From: Pacificibacter marinus
Lineage (GTDB): Bacteria; Pseudomonadota; Alphaproteobacteria; Rhodobacterales; Rhodobacteraceae
Direction of reading: 5' to 3'
DNA length: 64,000 nucleotides
Assembly (NCBI RefSeq): GCF_900109555.1
Contig: NZ_FNZV01000004.1
Location: forward strand, 171,316 to 235,315
The first letter of the stretch is position 1. Every line of letters begins with the position of its first letter. Shown piece by piece: positions 36,547-47,138 of this stretch. The notes beneath the pieces are model-generated. The model was not told the origin of the DNA. It did no database searches and saw only the letters and a program-made list of their open reading frames with translations. The translations under genes and the position numbers were made by a program.

Positions 36547-36643
36547 ACAGGTGAGCGGAACGCAAATTTTGCAAAGGCAAAAGGGCGCAGTTTGACCTAC
36601 ACCCTCTGATATATTCCTGCAAAAGCGTATCGATGATCTTTGC

Positions 36644-36985
36644 TTACAGCAGTTCAACAGCGGCTTTTTGTGGATAAAAAGCCAAATACCCTTTGATCTT
36701 TTCCATCCCTTGCAAGGGATTTTCATACGACCAAGCGGCATCTTCGATCAGAACCGACTTGGTTTGAATCGAATAATAAGATGCATCGCCTTTGAACGGG
36801 CAATGTGACGTGGTGTCTGAAGCATCCAAAAAGGCCATGGCAAGTGCGTCACGCGGGAAATAGATCACGGGTGGGTAATCGCCCTCAATCACTTCCAATG
36901 CATCACTCGTTTCGCCCAGAACTGCACCGCCAGCACGCACGACATATTTGCCGGGTGCTTTACGGATTTTAATATGGTCAGCCAT
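36644..36985 (-). CDS. DUF427 domain protein
   Basis: Protein of 113 residues matching the DUF427 pattern: VVRAGGAVLGETSDALEVIE, YFPRDALAM, THCPFKG-like HCPFKGDASYYSI, and the final W-SYENP followed by GYLAFYP. The family is a small beta-barrel of unknown biochemical function. It is a single gene with no partner. Confidence 0.88.
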   Translation of the reverse strand: MADHIKIRKAPGKYVVRAGGAVLGETSDALEVIEGDYPPVIYFPRDALAMAFLDASDTTSHCPFKGDASYYSIQTKSVLIEDAAWSYENPLQGMEKIKGYLAFYPQKAAVELL

Positions 36986-37042
36986 TTTATGTCCCCTCTT
37001 AAATTTAGCGTATCTTATCAGGCAACTCTTAACAGGTATATG

Positions 37043-38830
37043 TCAGACTGCGGTGGTGGCGTGTCGCAGCCATTCTTTGGCACTGTCGCTGACGCGTGGT
37101 GAAATCACATTCCAAACCTGTGCGTGGTACCCATCCAACCAATCGCGTTCCCATGGGGCCATCTCATCAGCGTTGATTAAATCACGATCAATTGGCACAA
37201 AGGTCAAGGTTTCGAAATCAAGCATGTCACGTGGATCGCCACCGGAAAGATCAGGTGCGCTGCGCACGACGATCAAGTTTTCGATACGAATCCCGTACGA
37301 TCCAGCTTTGTAATATCCTGGTTCGTTTGACAAAATCATCCCCTCGCGCAGGGGCAAATCCGAGGCACGTGAAATGCGTTGCGGGCCTTCGTGCACAGAT
37401 AAAAATGCACCAACGCCGTGTCCCGTGCCATGATCATAATCGCGGCCCATGCGCCACAGAGGGGCGCGGGCCAAACTGTCCAAATGCGCACCAGCAACCC
37501 CACGCGGAAATCGCGCTGTGGAAATCGCGATCATACCTTGCAGCACTGCGGTAAAGGACTCGCGTTCTTCGGCGCGTGGATGACCTAAAGAAACGGTGCG
37601 GGTGATATCCGTTGTGCCATCAATATATTGCCCACCGCTGTCCAGCAAAAGCAATTCTCCTTCGCTCAGCGGGCGATCTGTCTCTGTCGTGACGCGGTAA
37701 TGCACAATCGCGCCGTTGGGGCCAGAGCCGCTGATCGTATCAAACGAAATGTCTTTGAGCTGGTTTGTCGCGGCACGAAACCCTTCGAGTGCGCGCGCCA
37801 CGGATATCTCGGTCAGGCTGTCTGGCACTTGGGCATCTAGCCACGCTAAAAATTCGACCATCGCAGCGCCATCGCGCAAATGGGCTTCACGCGCTCCTGC
37901 GATTTCAGCATCGGTTTTACAGGCTTTGGGTAAAATGCACGGATCTTCGCCTGTGACAACTTGAGCACCGGCACCTTCAATCAAGCTGCGCAAAGCATAA
38001 GGCGCGGTGGCCGGATCAATCAAAACTGTGCCTTCAAGGCTTTGCAGATGGGCATTGAATTCAGATCGCGGTGCGATTGAAATCCGTGGATCAGGGTCGA
38101 GCGCATCAAACTTGGACGGTTCTGCAAACAAGTGCATTTTCCCATCGGTGCTTAGCGTTGCAAAGGCTTGGACAACTGGATTGTGCGCAATGTCGGCACC
38201 GCGAATGTTCAGCAGCCAAGAAAGACTGTCAGGCAAAGTGAACACCACGGTATCTGCGCCATGTTTGCGCAGCGCGCCACAGACTATTTCGAATTTCTCT
38301 TCGGAAGTCTGCCCCGTTAATTCAAAGGGCTGGGCGAAAACTGGGGCATTGGGGCGATCTGGGCGATCCGTCCAGATTTTATCGATTAAATTCTGTGATG
38401 CGCTGATGGTTTTTCCACTGCCTTCAAGCGTTTTGCGCAGGATTCCAATGTCTTTTTCTGTATGCAGCCAAGGGTCGAATCCGATTGTTTGTGCGTCGCG
38501 TCCCAATAGCCATGCGCCCAAAGATGTCGCGGGCCAATCAATGTATTCGAACACGCTGTCATCACATTGCGCTCTGACCTGAACGGTGTAGCGGCCATCT
38601 GTAAACATTGCGGCGGCGCTGCGGGTGACGATGCTAAAGCCTGCCGAGCCCGTAAACCCTGTGAGCCATGCCAACCGTTCGTCACAAGCCGCAACATATT
38701 CACCCTGATGTGCATCTGAACGCGGCACAATGAACGCATCCAACCCTGCGTCAGTCATGGCAACACGCAGTGCAGTCACGCGGGGGGCAGCTTGGTCAGG
38801 GTGGCTGGTCACATCAAAGGATTGAAACAT
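37043..38830 (-). CDS. pepP: Xaa-Pro aminopeptidase (aminopeptidase P, M24B)
   Basis: Metallopeptidase of 595 residues that removes N-terminal residues before proline. Two N-terminal creatinase-like domains (about 10-300) precede the pita-bread M24 domain, where metal ligands are visible: D in LLLDSGGQYIDGTTDITRT, H in HGTGHGVGAFLSVHEGP, E in SNEPGYYKAGSYGIRIEN, and a final segment around FVPIDRDLI. ATG 38830 preceded by AAGGCGA is chosen; the frame runs upstream to 38950 without family similarity. Confidence 0.93.
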   Translation of the reverse strand: MFQSFDVTSHPDQAAPRVTALRVAMTDAGLDAFIVPRSDAHQGEYVAACDERLAWLTGFTGSAGFSIVTRSAAAMFTDGRYTVQVRAQCDDSVFEYIDWPATSLGAWLLGRDAQTIGFDPWLHTEKDIGILRKTLEGSGKTISASQNLIDKIWTDRPDRPNAPVFAQPFELTGQTSEEKFEIVCGALRKHGADTVVFTLPDSLSWLLNIRGADIAHNPVVQAFATLSTDGKMHLFAEPSKFDALDPDPRISIAPRSEFNAHLQSLEGTVLIDPATAPYALRSLIEGAGAQVVTGEDPCILPKACKTDAEIAGAREAHLRDGAAMVEFLAWLDAQVPDSLTEISVARALEGFRAATNQLKDISFDTISGSGPNGAIVHYRVTTETDRPLSEGELLLLDSGGQYIDGTTDITRTVSLGHPRAEERESFTAVLQGMIAISTARFPRGVAGAHLDSLARAPLWRMGRDYDHGTGHGVGAFLSVHEGPQRISRASDLPLREGMILSNEPGYYKAGSYGIRIENLIVVRSAPDLSGGDPRDMLDFETLTFVPIDRDLINADEMAPWERDWLDGYHAQVWNVISPRVSDSAKEWLRHATTAV

Positions 38831-38894
38831 AGATTTCGCCTTATGTAATTGATTTTGCGTAATTATACTTGGTAAAACTTGCCTAAGTGAGATG

Positions 38895-40769
38895 CTACAT
38901 CGCTTTGCGGATACCGAACATGCGGGCACGCGCCCTTGGGTCTGTGTCAAACAGCGCGGCCAATTGTTCGGTCATCGCACCTGCTAATTGTTCAACGTCA
39001 GTGATGGTCACCGCGCGCTCGTAATAGCGCGTCACATCGTGGCCAATGCCAACAGCAATCAGTTCAACCTGTTTGCGCTTTTCAACCAATTCGATCACAT
39101 CGCGCAGGTGTTTTTCCAAATAGTTTGCGGGGTTTACAGACAGCGTGCTGTCATCCACTGGCGCACCATCAGAAATCACCATCAAGATTTTACGCGCTTC
39201 GTTTCGTGCAAGCATGCGGCGGTGCGCCCATTCGAGCGCCTCTCCGTCGATGTTTTCTTTCAGCAGGCCTTCTTTCATCATCAGTCCTAAATTGGACCGT
39301 GTGCGGCGCATAGGCGCGTCGGCGTTTTTGTAAATGATGTGGCGCAGATCATTCAAGCGACCCGGCATTTGTGGACGTCCTTGGGCCAGCCATTCCTCAC
39401 GGCTTTGGCCACCTTTCCACGCGCGGGTGGTAAAGCCGAGCACCTCAACTTTGACCGAACACCGCTCCAGTGTGCGCGACAAAACATCGGCACAAATCGC
39501 GGCAATCGAAATTGGACGACCGCGCATAGAGCCAGAGTTATCCAACAAAATGGTCACGACTGTATCGCGGAATTCGGTGTCTTTCTCGCGCTTGAACGAC
39601 AAAGGCGTGGTGGGGTTGGCGACAACACGCGCTAGGCGGCCTGCGTCCAATGTGCCCTCTTCCAAGTCGAATTCCCAAGACCGGTTTTGCTGCGCTTGCA
39701 GGCGGCGCTGTAGCTTGTTTGCCAAGCGTGACACCGCGCCTTTGAGTGGCTCAAGCTGTTGATCCAGATAGGCGCGTAGACGTTCCAGTTCGGCGGCTTC
39801 AGCCAAATCTTCGGCCGCGATTTCTTCATCGTATTTGCTGGTGAAAACTTGATAATTTGGATCTGCATCTGAAAAGGGCGCGGGCTGAGGGGCTTCAGCT
39901 TCGGCCTCATCATTGGGCATGTCCATCTCATCAGTGTATTCATCTTGCGCCATATCGTCTGAAGACACGGTGGCTTCTGACGCATCTTGTTGTTCTTCTT
40001 GCGAATTTTCAGGCGAGGCTTCGTTTTCGTCGTCTTGCTCTTGATCTTCACTCTCAGACTCGAGATCCTCTTGGTCTTCGTCTGATTCCGCATTTTGATC
40101 GTCGTCAGAATCCAAATCATCAGGATCATCGCCTAGCTGGTCGCCATAGCCAAGATCTTCGATCAAACGACGGGCCAAACGGGCAAAGGATTTTTGGTCG
40201 CTGATGAAACTGTCAAGATCGTCAAACGTGCCAGAGGTTTGCTGTTCGATGAAATCGCGCCAAATCTCCATCACATTTTGCGCCCCTGCGGGCAGATCGC
40301 GCCCAGTTGTCAGGTGGCGCATGTAATAGCCCATGGCCTGTGCCAGCGGGGCATCTTCGGTAGATGTGACCCCGTCATAGCCGCGCCGCATCGCCTCGTT
40401 ACCGATTTTTGCGTCAATGTTTTTGCTGGTGCCGGGCATGTGCCGCGCGCCGACGGCTTCAACGCGCGCAGTTTCAAGCGCATCATAGATGTCAAAAGCC
40501 ATTTGGCCTTGAGGCGCATAGCGATTAAAGGTGCCATCGTCGTGATATTTGTGACGCAAGGCCAAAGCATCTGCCGTACCGCGCGCGATCAACACTTCGT
40601 CGCGGGTCATGCGACGCGAAATTTGCGGCAAGCGTACCGTGTCTGGGGTCAGCCCCGATGGGTCCATCGAATAGGTAACCGTCAGCTCGGGATCATTGGC
40701 CAGTACTTTGGTGGCCTCAGCAAGGGCTTTTTTAAACGGATCAGCTGGGTTGTCGCTTGGCTTTGTCAT
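38895..40769 (-). CDS. cobT: Aerobic cobaltochelatase subunit CobT
   Basis: Subunit of the CobN-CobS-CobT complex that inserts cobalt into hydrogenobyrinic acid diamide in aerobic cobalamin synthesis. Protein of 624 residues with an N-terminal CobT domain, a strongly acidic linker (about 215-310, long runs of D and E), and a C-terminal von Willebrand A domain with the MIDAS motif DNSGSMRG near residue 414. It works with CobS, encoded 197 bp upstream on the same strand; cobN is not in the window. Confidence 0.95.
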   Translation of the reverse strand: MTKPSDNPADPFKKALAEATKVLANDPELTVTYSMDPSGLTPDTVRLPQISRRMTRDEVLIARGTADALALRHKYHDDGTFNRYAPQGQMAFDIYDALETARVEAVGARHMPGTSKNIDAKIGNEAMRRGYDGVTSTEDAPLAQAMGYYMRHLTTGRDLPAGAQNVMEIWRDFIEQQTSGTFDDLDSFISDQKSFARLARRLIEDLGYGDQLGDDPDDLDSDDDQNAESDEDQEDLESESEDQEQDDENEASPENSQEEQQDASEATVSSDDMAQDEYTDEMDMPNDEAEAEAPQPAPFSDADPNYQVFTSKYDEEIAAEDLAEAAELERLRAYLDQQLEPLKGAVSRLANKLQRRLQAQQNRSWEFDLEEGTLDAGRLARVVANPTTPLSFKREKDTEFRDTVVTILLDNSGSMRGRPISIAAICADVLSRTLERCSVKVEVLGFTTRAWKGGQSREEWLAQGRPQMPGRLNDLRHIIYKNADAPMRRTRSNLGLMMKEGLLKENIDGEALEWAHRRMLARNEARKILMVISDGAPVDDSTLSVNPANYLEKHLRDVIELVEKRKQVELIAVGIGHDVTRYYERAVTITDVEQLAGAMTEQLAALFDTDPRARARMFGIRKAM

Positions 40770-40966
40770 CTATTTCCGCATTTCATTTGTTGAATTACGT
40801 CCGCACACAAAGGCGTAAGTGCTGCGATCAATGTCACAAAAGTCGGTTGCAGCACGCGACGTGTCAGTCTGACGGTTGAAGCGCCATCACCATCATATTG
40901 ACGTCGGTTCAGGTATGCAAACATACGCGCCGACATCGATATGATGCGTGACAGCAGCTTCAATAA

Positions 40967-41956
40967 TTACCCCAAGGTCATGCTTGCGGCAGATTCTGGC
41001 AGTTCTTCATCAAAGCAACGCTGGTAAATTTCAGCAACAGTTTGACGTTCCAATTCATCACATTTGTTGAGGAATGTAAGGCGGAAGGCATAGCCAACAT
41101 CGCGGAAAATCTCAGCGTTTTGCGCCCATGTGATCACCGTGCGTGGTGACATCACCGTGGACAGGTCGCCGTTCATAAACGCTGTGCGTGTCAGGTCGGC
41201 AGCGGTCACCATCTGGCTGATCTGCTTGCGACCTTTTTCGGTGTTGTAGTTGGGGTTTTTGGACAGAACGATAGCGGTTTCCGCATCGTGGCTCAGGTAG
41301 TTGAGCGTCGCGACTAAAGACCAACGGTCCATCTGGGCTTGGTTGATTTGTTGCGTGCCGTGGTACAGCCCCGTGGTGTCGCCCAAACCAACAGTGTTGG
41401 CGGTGGCAAACAGACGGAAATAGGGGTTCGGCGTGATGACTTCGTTTTGATCCATCAAGGTCAATTTTCCGTCAGCTTCCAAAACGCGTTGGATCACAAA
41501 CATCACATCCGCACGGCCCGCATCGTATTCATCGAACACAATCGCACAAGGGTTGCGCAATGCCCAAGGCAAGATACCCTCTTGGAATTCGGTGACCTGT
41601 TTGCCGTCTTTGAGTTTGATGGCGTCTTTACCGATCAAGTCGATCCGCGAAATGTGGCTGTCAAGATTGACGCGCACAGAAGGCCAATTGAGGCGCGCTG
41701 CGACTTGTTCAATATGCGTGGATTTGCCTGTGCCGTGGTACCCTTGGATCATCACACGACGATTGTGTGAAAACCCTGCAAGGATCGCCAGAGTTGTGTC
41801 CGGGTCAAATTTATAGGTCGTGTCGATCTCTGGCACGCGGTCAGTGCGGTCGGCGAACCCTTTGACGGTCATATCGGTGTCGATGCCAAAGACCTCGCGG
41901 ACTGAGATATCTTCGGTGGGTTTTGCAGTCGCATCCATGTTTGAGCCCGTATCCAT
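40967..41956 (-). CDS. cobS: Aerobic cobaltochelatase subunit CobS
   Basis: AAA+ ATPase of 329 residues that powers cobalt insertion with CobT. Short N-terminal CobS domain ([20 protein letters not shown]), Walker [19 protein letters not shown] near residue 74, Walker [11 protein letters not shown] near 138, and sensor segment [19 protein letters not shown]. Upstream in the same direction, after two unrelated plus-strand genes, lie the J-domain gene and bolA, the neighbourhood cobS and cobT keep in many alphaproteobacteria. Confidence 0.95.
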   Translation of the reverse strand: MDTGSNMDATAKPTEDISVREVFGIDTDMTVKGFADRTDRVPEIDTTYKFDPDTTLAILAGFSHNRRVMIQGYHGTGKSTHIEQVAARLNWPSVRVNLDSHISRIDLIGKDAIKLKDGKQVTEFQEGILPWALRNPCAIVFDEYDAGRADVMFVIQRVLEADGKLTLMDQNEVITPNPYFRLFATANTVGLGDTTGLYHGTQQINQAQMDRWSLVATLNYLSHDAETAIVLSKNPNYNTEKGRKQISQMVTAADLTRTAFMNGDLSTVMSPRTVITWAQNAEIFRDVGYAFRLTFLNKCDELERQTVAEIYQRCFDEELPESAASMTLG

Positions 41957-42198
41957 CGCTGTTACTTTGTGACTTCATGCCCGTTTCGCGCCAAGGGTGC
42001 AAGGGGGGGCAGGGTGGCAACTTTTACAAGGGGGCTGAGCGCGCACCTACGATTTCAAACATAATTCTGGATCACTTTTATATCTCAAATCAACGTGTCT
42101 TCATTGTGATGATCTGCGGTGGTCCAAAGCCGTCTGCAGGGCGTATCTCTTGTAACCTCGCCAAAATGGTCGAGGCATCAAACTGATGGAGACACAAC

Positions 42199-42759
42199 AT
42201 GAAACGCTCTTTTATTCTGTCCACACTCGCAGCGACTTTGATTTCTGGTGCAGCCTTTGCTGATCACCACGGCGAAAACCCGATGGTGGGTGGCGCAGAA
42301 ATGTTCGCAGACAAAAACATCGTTGAAAATGCTGTAAATTCTGCAGATCACACAACACTGGTCGCTGCTGTGACAGCCGCAGGTCTTGTTGATACGCTCG
42401 CATCAGATGGCCCGTTTACCGTTTTTGCCCCTGTGAATGATGCTTTTGCAGCTTTGCCTGAGGGCACAGTTGAAACACTGTTGATGCCAGAAAACAAAGA
42501 TCAGTTGACCAAAATCCTGACCTGCCACGTTGTTGGTAAAGAGGTCATGTCAGACGCGCTTAAAGGCATGATCGAAGACGACGGTGGCAAGCACCCAGTT
42601 CCAACACTCGGCGGTTGCACGCTGCAAGCGTCCTACGTTGACGGCAAAATGATGCTCGAAGACGAAAACGGCAACGTTGCGACAGTGACTATCGCGGATG
42701 TGGACCAGTCAAACGGCGTGATCCATGTGATCAACACAGTGATGTTGCCAGCAATGTAA
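42199..42759 (+). CDS. Secreted fasciclin-domain protein
   Basis: Protein of 186 residues with a signal peptide (cleavage likely after AAFA, residue 21) and one fasciclin (FAS1) domain: FTVFAPVNDAFAALPEGT near residue 73 and a C-terminal H-box-like NGVIHVINTVMLPAM. FAS1 proteins are adhesion or surface-associated modules; the partner here is unknown. Placed in the periplasm or outside the cell. Followed by a terminator, so likely monocistronic. Confidence 0.9.
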   Translation: MKRSFILSTLAATLISGAAFADHHGENPMVGGAEMFADKNIVENAVNSADHTTLVAAVTAAGLVDTLASDGPFTVFAPVNDAFAALPEGTVETLLMPENKDQLTKILTCHVVGKEVMSDALKGMIEDDGGKHPVPTLGGCTLQASYVDGKMMLEDENGNVATVTIADVDQSNGVIHVINTVMLPAM

Positions 42760-42788
42760 GTTGACGTTTATTAAAATGTTGCAAGATT

Positions 42789-42818
42789 GGGCGCCTTTCG
42801 GGGCGTCCTTTTGCATTT
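42789..42818 (+). terminator. Rho-independent terminator after the fasciclin gene
   Basis: Stem GGGCGCC/GGCGTCC with one G-U pair around a 6-nt loop (42789-42808), followed by TTTTGCATTTT. Confidence 0.75.
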
Positions 42819-42893
42819 TAAGCTATGTGGCATTTGCCTAAGACCCAAAGCCCCACTACATATGGGTCAAACAAGACCTGTAAGGACAAATAC

Positions 42894-43871
42894 ATGAGCG
42901 GTTTACTGGCTTTACTCGATGATGTGGCAGGGATCGCTAAGGTTGCTGCCGCCAACGTCGATGACATTGCAACACAGGCGTTAAAAGCCTCAAGCAAAGC
43001 GGCGGGGGCGGTGATTGATGATGCCGCCGTGACGCCCAAATATGTGCAAGGCTTCCAGCCTGCGCGTGAATTGCCCATCGTTGGGAAAATTGCGTTGGGG
43101 TCGATCAAGAACAAGTTGATCATCTTGCTGCCCGCAGCGCTTTTGCTGTCCACTTTTGCGCCGTGGCTGATCATGCCTTTGTTGATGATTGGCGGGTGCT
43201 ATTTGTGTTTTGAGGGGGCGGAAAAGGTCTATCACCTGTTTAAGCCGCACGCGCCTTACGCGGATGGTCAAGACCCGAGCGAAGGCGACCCCATGCGCCT
43301 TGAAGAGGCTAAAATCGCGGGGGCGGTGAAAACGGATTTCATTCTATCTGCTGAAATCATGACCATCATTCTGTCAGGTATTGATCCTACTGGGTCGATC
43401 CTATTCAAAGCGGGCGCTTTAGCGTTGGCTGGTATTTTCATCACTGTTGCAGTGTACGGCGCTGTGGCGTTGATCGTGAAAGCGGATGATGTCGGGCTGT
43501 GGTTGGCACGGGTCGGGCGCTGGTCTGTGACGCGTGCATTGGGGCGTGGCATTGTGAAATTTATGCCATTTTTGATGAAAGCGCTGATGATTATTGGCAC
43601 CGCCGCGATGATTTGGGTGGGCGGATCAATTGTTATTCATGGGATGCACGAACTTGGATTGCACCATCCTTATGTTGAAATTCACCACTTGGCCGAAGTT
43701 GCCGCGCTGGCTGCGCCCAAAGCCGCTGGTTTTGTCACTTGGTTTATGACGGCGCTGTGTGATGGCATTCTAGGGCTGGTTTTGGGACTGTTTCTTATTC
43801 CGGTGGTTAGTAAAGTGATTGATCCTTTGATCCACGCGGTCAAAGGCAAAAAAGGCGATGCTGCGCATTAA
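42894..43871 (+). CDS. DUF808 family inner-membrane protein
   Basis: Protein of 325 residues related to YedI. The N-terminal LLALLDDVAGIAKVAAANVDD and DDAAVTPKYVQGF are characteristic of DUF808, followed by paired and then four to five further transmembrane helices (LIILLPAALLLSTFAPWLIM; ALALAGIFITVAVYGAVALI). The family has no established function. ATG 42894 follows AAGGA; the frame runs upstream to 42825. Confidence 0.9.
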   Translation: MSGLLALLDDVAGIAKVAAANVDDIATQALKASSKAAGAVIDDAAVTPKYVQGFQPARELPIVGKIALGSIKNKLIILLPAALLLSTFAPWLIMPLLMIGGCYLCFEGAEKVYHLFKPHAPYADGQDPSEGDPMRLEEAKIAGAVKTDFILSAEIMTIILSGIDPTGSILFKAGALALAGIFITVAVYGAVALIVKADDVGLWLARVGRWSVTRALGRGIVKFMPFLMKALMIIGTAAMIWVGGSIVIHGMHELGLHHPYVEIHHLAEVAALAAPKAAGFVTWFMTALCDGILGLVLGLFLIPVVSKVIDPLIHAVKGKKGDAAH

Positions 43872-43910
43872 GCGTTGAAACGTCTGAGCGCTTTCAGTCG
43901 ATATGTGATA

Positions 43911-43946
43911 AAAAAGGCCGCCTATGTTGAGGCGGCCTTTTTGCGT
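43911..43946. terminator. Strong bidirectional terminator
   Basis: Perfect 13-bp stem AAAAAGGCCGCCT/AGGCGGCCTTTTT around ATGTTG. The symmetric A and T runs serve both the DUF808 gene on the plus strand and the convergent J-domain gene on the minus strand. Confidence 0.93.
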
Positions 43947-43971
43947 TTTATGGCTTGATGTTCACGAGAGA

Positions 43972-44607
43972 CTAGCGGAAAAAACGGCTGTCTTTCACTT
44001 GGTCCCAAGCCCAAACAACTTGTTGCAATTGTTCTTCTTGTGACCGATCGCCACCATTCACATCTGGGTGCAAGACTTTGATCAAGCTGCGGTACTGCTT
44101 TTTGATCTCGGCTTTGGTCCAATGATCTTTGGCTTCCAAAATTTCAATCGCCTGACGTTCAGGAGCAGGCAATTTGCGCGTAGACGCACCCGGATCGCTT
44201 TTGCCCGGATTTTGTGTGGCGTTTTCCCCTAACACTTGATGCGGATCATCCACACCAAGACGCGCCCAAGCCCGTTCTTCGCTGGTTTTCTTACCAAACG
44301 GCTTTGTTGGGCGCTCGCCTGTTTCGGCGGCTTTCATCTGTTCTTCCATTTCTTCGGGCGTCGCGTTGTCGAAGAAATTCCATTTTAAATTATAGGCGCG
44401 AACATGGTCCTTACAGAACCATTTGAACTCGTCCAAATGATCGGGGGAACGGGGCGCGCGGTACTGGCCCGCCTCGACGCACCCGTCGTGTTCGCATTCT
44501 CTCTGAGACGTTTCAAACGCACCAGACATACCGCGGCGGCCGCCGCGGCGTTTCTGTTTGTCCTTTGCTGCGGACATATCGAAACCAAAGGGATCGTCTT
44601 TTTGCAT
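43972..44607 (-). CDS. J-domain (DnaJ-like) co-chaperone
   Basis: Protein of 211 residues with a C-terminal J domain: helix II KAEIKKQYRSLIKVL directly followed by the HPD motif (HPDVNGGD), near residues 175-190. The N-terminal half has a putative metal site (CEHDGC, then WFCKDH) and no Gly/Phe or zinc-finger region, so it is not a type I DnaJ. HPD predicts stimulation of a DnaK ATPase. ATG 44607 with AAGG upstream is preferred over 44634. Found beside bolA and cobS in alphaproteobacteria. Confidence 0.9.
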   Translation of the reverse strand: MQKDDPFGFDMSAAKDKQKRRGGRRGMSGAFETSQRECEHDGCVEAGQYRAPRSPDHLDEFKWFCKDHVRAYNLKWNFFDNATPEEMEEQMKAAETGERPTKPFGKKTSEERAWARLGVDDPHQVLGENATQNPGKSDPGASTRKLPAPERQAIEILEAKDHWTKAEIKKQYRSLIKVLHPDVNGGDRSQEEQLQQVVWAWDQVKDSRFFR

Positions 44608-44680
44608 GTGGCTTAACCTTTTAGACTCAGGCAAAATACTCTAGACGATATGGAGAATTTGGAAAGAGGATAAAGCCTAA

Positions 44681-44938
44681 ATGTCGATCACAGATGAGAT
44701 GAAATCACGCTTGAACGACGCTTTTTCGCCAAAGCAGCTGGAAGTGGTCGATGACTCGGCCTCTCACGCGGGGCATTCGGGCAATCCTGGCGGTGATGGT
44801 GAAACCCATTTTAACGTTATGATCCGCTCGCCACTGTTTGAAGGCATGTCGCGTGTGGCGCGTCATCGTGCTGTGCACAAAGCGCTTGGAGATATCGTGC
44901 CGCGCATTCATGCGCTGGCACTTGATTTGGATGTTTGA
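44681..44938 (+). CDS. bolA: BolA family protein
   Basis: Protein of 85 residues with the BolA fold: DDSASHAGHSG near residue 26, FNVMIRSPLFEGMSRVARHRAVHKAL, and a final IHALALDL. The invariant histidine before the last part (in the RHRAVHKAL segment) is a [2Fe-2S] ligand with a monothiol glutaredoxin partner. Diverges from the J-domain gene across about 70 bp. Confidence 0.93.
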   Translation: MSITDEMKSRLNDAFSPKQLEVVDDSASHAGHSGNPGGDGETHFNVMIRSPLFEGMSRVARHRAVHKALGDIVPRIHALALDLDV

Positions 44939-44953
44939 CCCCGTCTTGTCGTA

Positions 44954-45331
44954 CTATGCGGGCTTGTCTGGCGCACTCGTCGTATTGGCGGCATCAGCAT
45001 CGCTTTTGGCCTTTGCCGCTTCGGCGGCGATGGCCGCATCAGCATCTTCTTGAGCAAAGGTGCCAAAGCCCACTTTTTCATCCGTGAACATGCCAAAATC
45101 AGCTTCGCGGCGGAAAATCAAAACTGTATGGTAGCTGACGGTTTTCGACGTCAATCCTGCGCGTTCTTCCATAGGTACAACATCCGAGCGGACATATTCC
45201 CAACCTTCTTCAGCAAAGGCATTCAAACGGGTTTCCATGGCCTGTGCCATGCGTGCGTCAGGGGTTTTAATCCCTTTGGCTTTTTCGCCTTTGCGCGGGG
45301 CGGGGATGACGCGGTACTCATAGGCTGACAT
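44954..45331 (-). CDS. DUF4177 domain protein
   Basis: Protein of 125 residues. YEYRVIPAPRKGEK at the N-terminus and LNAFAEEGWEYVRSDVVP, HTVLIFRRE fit the small DUF4177 fold. A 35-residue Ala/Asp/Lys-rich tail (DAAIAAEAAKAKSDADAANT) is probably disordered. ATG 45331 has GGAG upstream. Convergent with bolA with a 15-nt gap. Function unknown. Confidence 0.82.
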   Translation of the reverse strand: MSAYEYRVIPAPRKGEKAKGIKTPDARMAQAMETRLNAFAEEGWEYVRSDVVPMEERAGLTSKTVSYHTVLIFRREADFGMFTDEKVGFGTFAQEDADAAIAAEAAKAKSDADAANTTSAPDKPA

Positions 45332-45436
45332 GGGTAGCTCCAATTTTGGCTGGCATTAGGTCGACTTTATGCAAGGCCAATGTAGATGAAAAGGTTTGCG
45401 TTTTTGCTAATGACTGTCTGAGCAGGCGGTTTAAAT

Positions 45437-45468
45437 GAAAAACGGGACAGCTTTACGCCGCCCCGTTT
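45437..45468 (-). terminator. Rho-independent terminator after gatB
   Basis: Minus-strand stem AAACGGG/CCCGTTT (7 bp) enclosing a GC-rich loop, followed by TTC and a T-rich stretch; 37 bp beyond the gatB stop codon. Confidence 0.65.
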
Positions 45469-45505
45469 GAAAATACGCCAGTTCCAACACGTCAGTGTCG
45501 TCGTC

Positions 45506-47020
45506 TTAAAGGCCGAGCTTTTTCACGACCAATTCGTTGACCGCAGCAGGGTTGGCTTTACCGCCTGAGGCTTTCATCACTTGGCCGACAAAGAACCCAA
45601 CGAGTTTGGGGTTCTGTTTGGCTTTTTCAACTTGCGCAGGATTGGCTGCAATCACGTCGTCCACGGCAGCCTCGATGGCGCCCATGTCGGTGACTTGTTT
45701 CATGCCTCGGTCTTCCACGATCGTCGCAGGATCGCCACCCTCGGTGTAGACGATTTCGAACAGGTCTTTGGCGATCTTGCCAGAGATGTCGCCTGATTTG
45801 ATCAGCTTGACCACGCCGCCAAGTTGTTCGGCTGACACAGGACTGTCCACGATGTCTTTGTCGTCTTTTTTCAAGCGACCAAACAATTCGTTGATCACCC
45901 AGTTTGCTGCGAGCTTGCCGTCTGTGCCCTCTGCCACGCGCTCAAAATAAGCGGCGTTGGCGGTGTCTGCGGTCAAAACATTGGCGTCATATTCAGACAG
46001 GCCAAACTCGGTCACAAAGCGGGCTTTTTTCTCGTCTGGAAGTTCAGGCAGGGATGCTGCGATGTCGTCAACCCAAGCTTGTTCGATTTCCAAAGGCAAC
46101 AGATCAGGGTCAGGGAAGTAGCGGTAATCGTGGGCTTCTTCTTTTGAGCGCATAGAGCGGGTTTCGTTTTTATCCGCATCATACAAGCGTGTCTCTTGTT
46201 TGATTTCGCCACCGTCCTCGATGATCGCAATCTGACGGCGTGCTTCCACGTCAATCGCCATTTGGATAAACCGTGTCGAGTTCATGTTTTTCAATTCGCA
46301 GCGCGTGCCAAGGTGGCCGAAATCACCAGTCGCTTGGAATTTCTCATACTGACCGGGGCGACAGACAGATACGTTCACATCTGCCCGCATAGAACCGTTT
46401 TGCATGTTGCCATCACAGGTGCCCAAGTAGCGCAAGATTTGGCGCAGTTTCAGCACATAGGCTGCCGCTTCTTCAGGGCCACGAATGTCTGGGAAAGACA
46501 CGATTTCCATCAGCGCCACACCAGTGCGGTTTAGGTCAACGAAAGACATCGTTGGGTCCATATCGTGAATGGATTTGCCTGCGTCTTGTTCTAAGTGAAT
46601 GCGCTCGATCCGTACATTGCGCGCCACACCCGGTTCCATATCGACCAAGACTTCGCCGTTGCCCACGATGGGGTGGTAAAGCTGGGAAATTTGGTAGCCT
46701 TGTGGCAAATCTGGGTAGAAATAGTTCTTGCGGTCAAACGCGGAAAACAGATTGATCTCAGCTTTCAGACCAAGCCCCGTACGAACGGCTTGTTCAATGC
46801 AATATTCGTTGATCACTGGTAGCATGCCGGGCATGGCGGCATCAACGAACGCTACGTTTGAATTTGGCTCGTTGCCGAACTTGGTCGATGCGCCAGAGAA
46901 AAGCTTGGCGTTGCTTTGCACTTGGGCGTGAATTTCAAGTCCGATCACCAATTCCCAGTCTTCTTTCGCGCCTGCGATGACTTTGGGCTTGGGGCTTTTG
47001 TATTGGATGGTATCAAGCAT
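45506..47020 (-). CDS. gatB: Asp-tRNA(Asn)/Glu-tRNA(Gln) amidotransferase subunit B
   Basis: Kinase-like subunit of GatCAB, which converts misacylated Glu-tRNA(Gln) and Asp-tRNA(Asn) to the correct forms. Protein of 504 residues with [20 protein letters not shown] near residue 23, [16 protein letters not shown], and [10 protein letters not shown], plus the C-terminal YqeY-like tail ending in [14 protein letters not shown] 47020 has GGAG at proper distance; the frame opens upstream to 47080. gatA and gatC are not adjacent. Confidence 0.96.
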   Translation of the reverse strand: MLDTIQYKSPKPKVIAGAKEDWELVIGLEIHAQVQSNAKLFSGASTKFGNEPNSNVAFVDAAMPGMLPVINEYCIEQAVRTGLGLKAEINLFSAFDRKNYFYPDLPQGYQISQLYHPIVGNGEVLVDMEPGVARNVRIERIHLEQDAGKSIHDMDPTMSFVDLNRTGVALMEIVSFPDIRGPEEAAAYVLKLRQILRYLGTCDGNMQNGSMRADVNVSVCRPGQYEKFQATGDFGHLGTRCELKNMNSTRFIQMAIDVEARRQIAIIEDGGEIKQETRLYDADKNETRSMRSKEEAHDYRYFPDPDLLPLEIEQAWVDDIAASLPELPDEKKARFVTEFGLSEYDANVLTADTANAAYFERVAEGTDGKLAANWVINELFGRLKKDDKDIVDSPVSAEQLGGVVKLIKSGDISGKIAKDLFEIVYTEGGDPATIVEDRGMKQVTDMGAIEAAVDDVIAANPAQVEKAKQNPKLVGFFVGQVMKASGGKANPAAVNELVVKKLGL

Positions 47021-47138
47021 GACGCGGCTCCGGTAAAACTGGTTTATCCGCGTTCTAAGATAGCATGGCGCGCGGGGCAAGGGCTATGCGTGGTCTTAAC
47101 TGGCTCTGAGCGCCGGCGATCTGCTGTCTGGGCGCGCG

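Noticed and set aside
38895..40769. Cobalamin riboswitch near cobS/cobT.
   Set aside because: I looked for the conserved B12-box upstream of cobS and cobT and did not see it.
40766..40963. Minus-strand frame of 65 codons between cobS and cobT.
   Set aside because: No ribosome-binding site and no recognisable protein; it fills the intergenic gap by chance.
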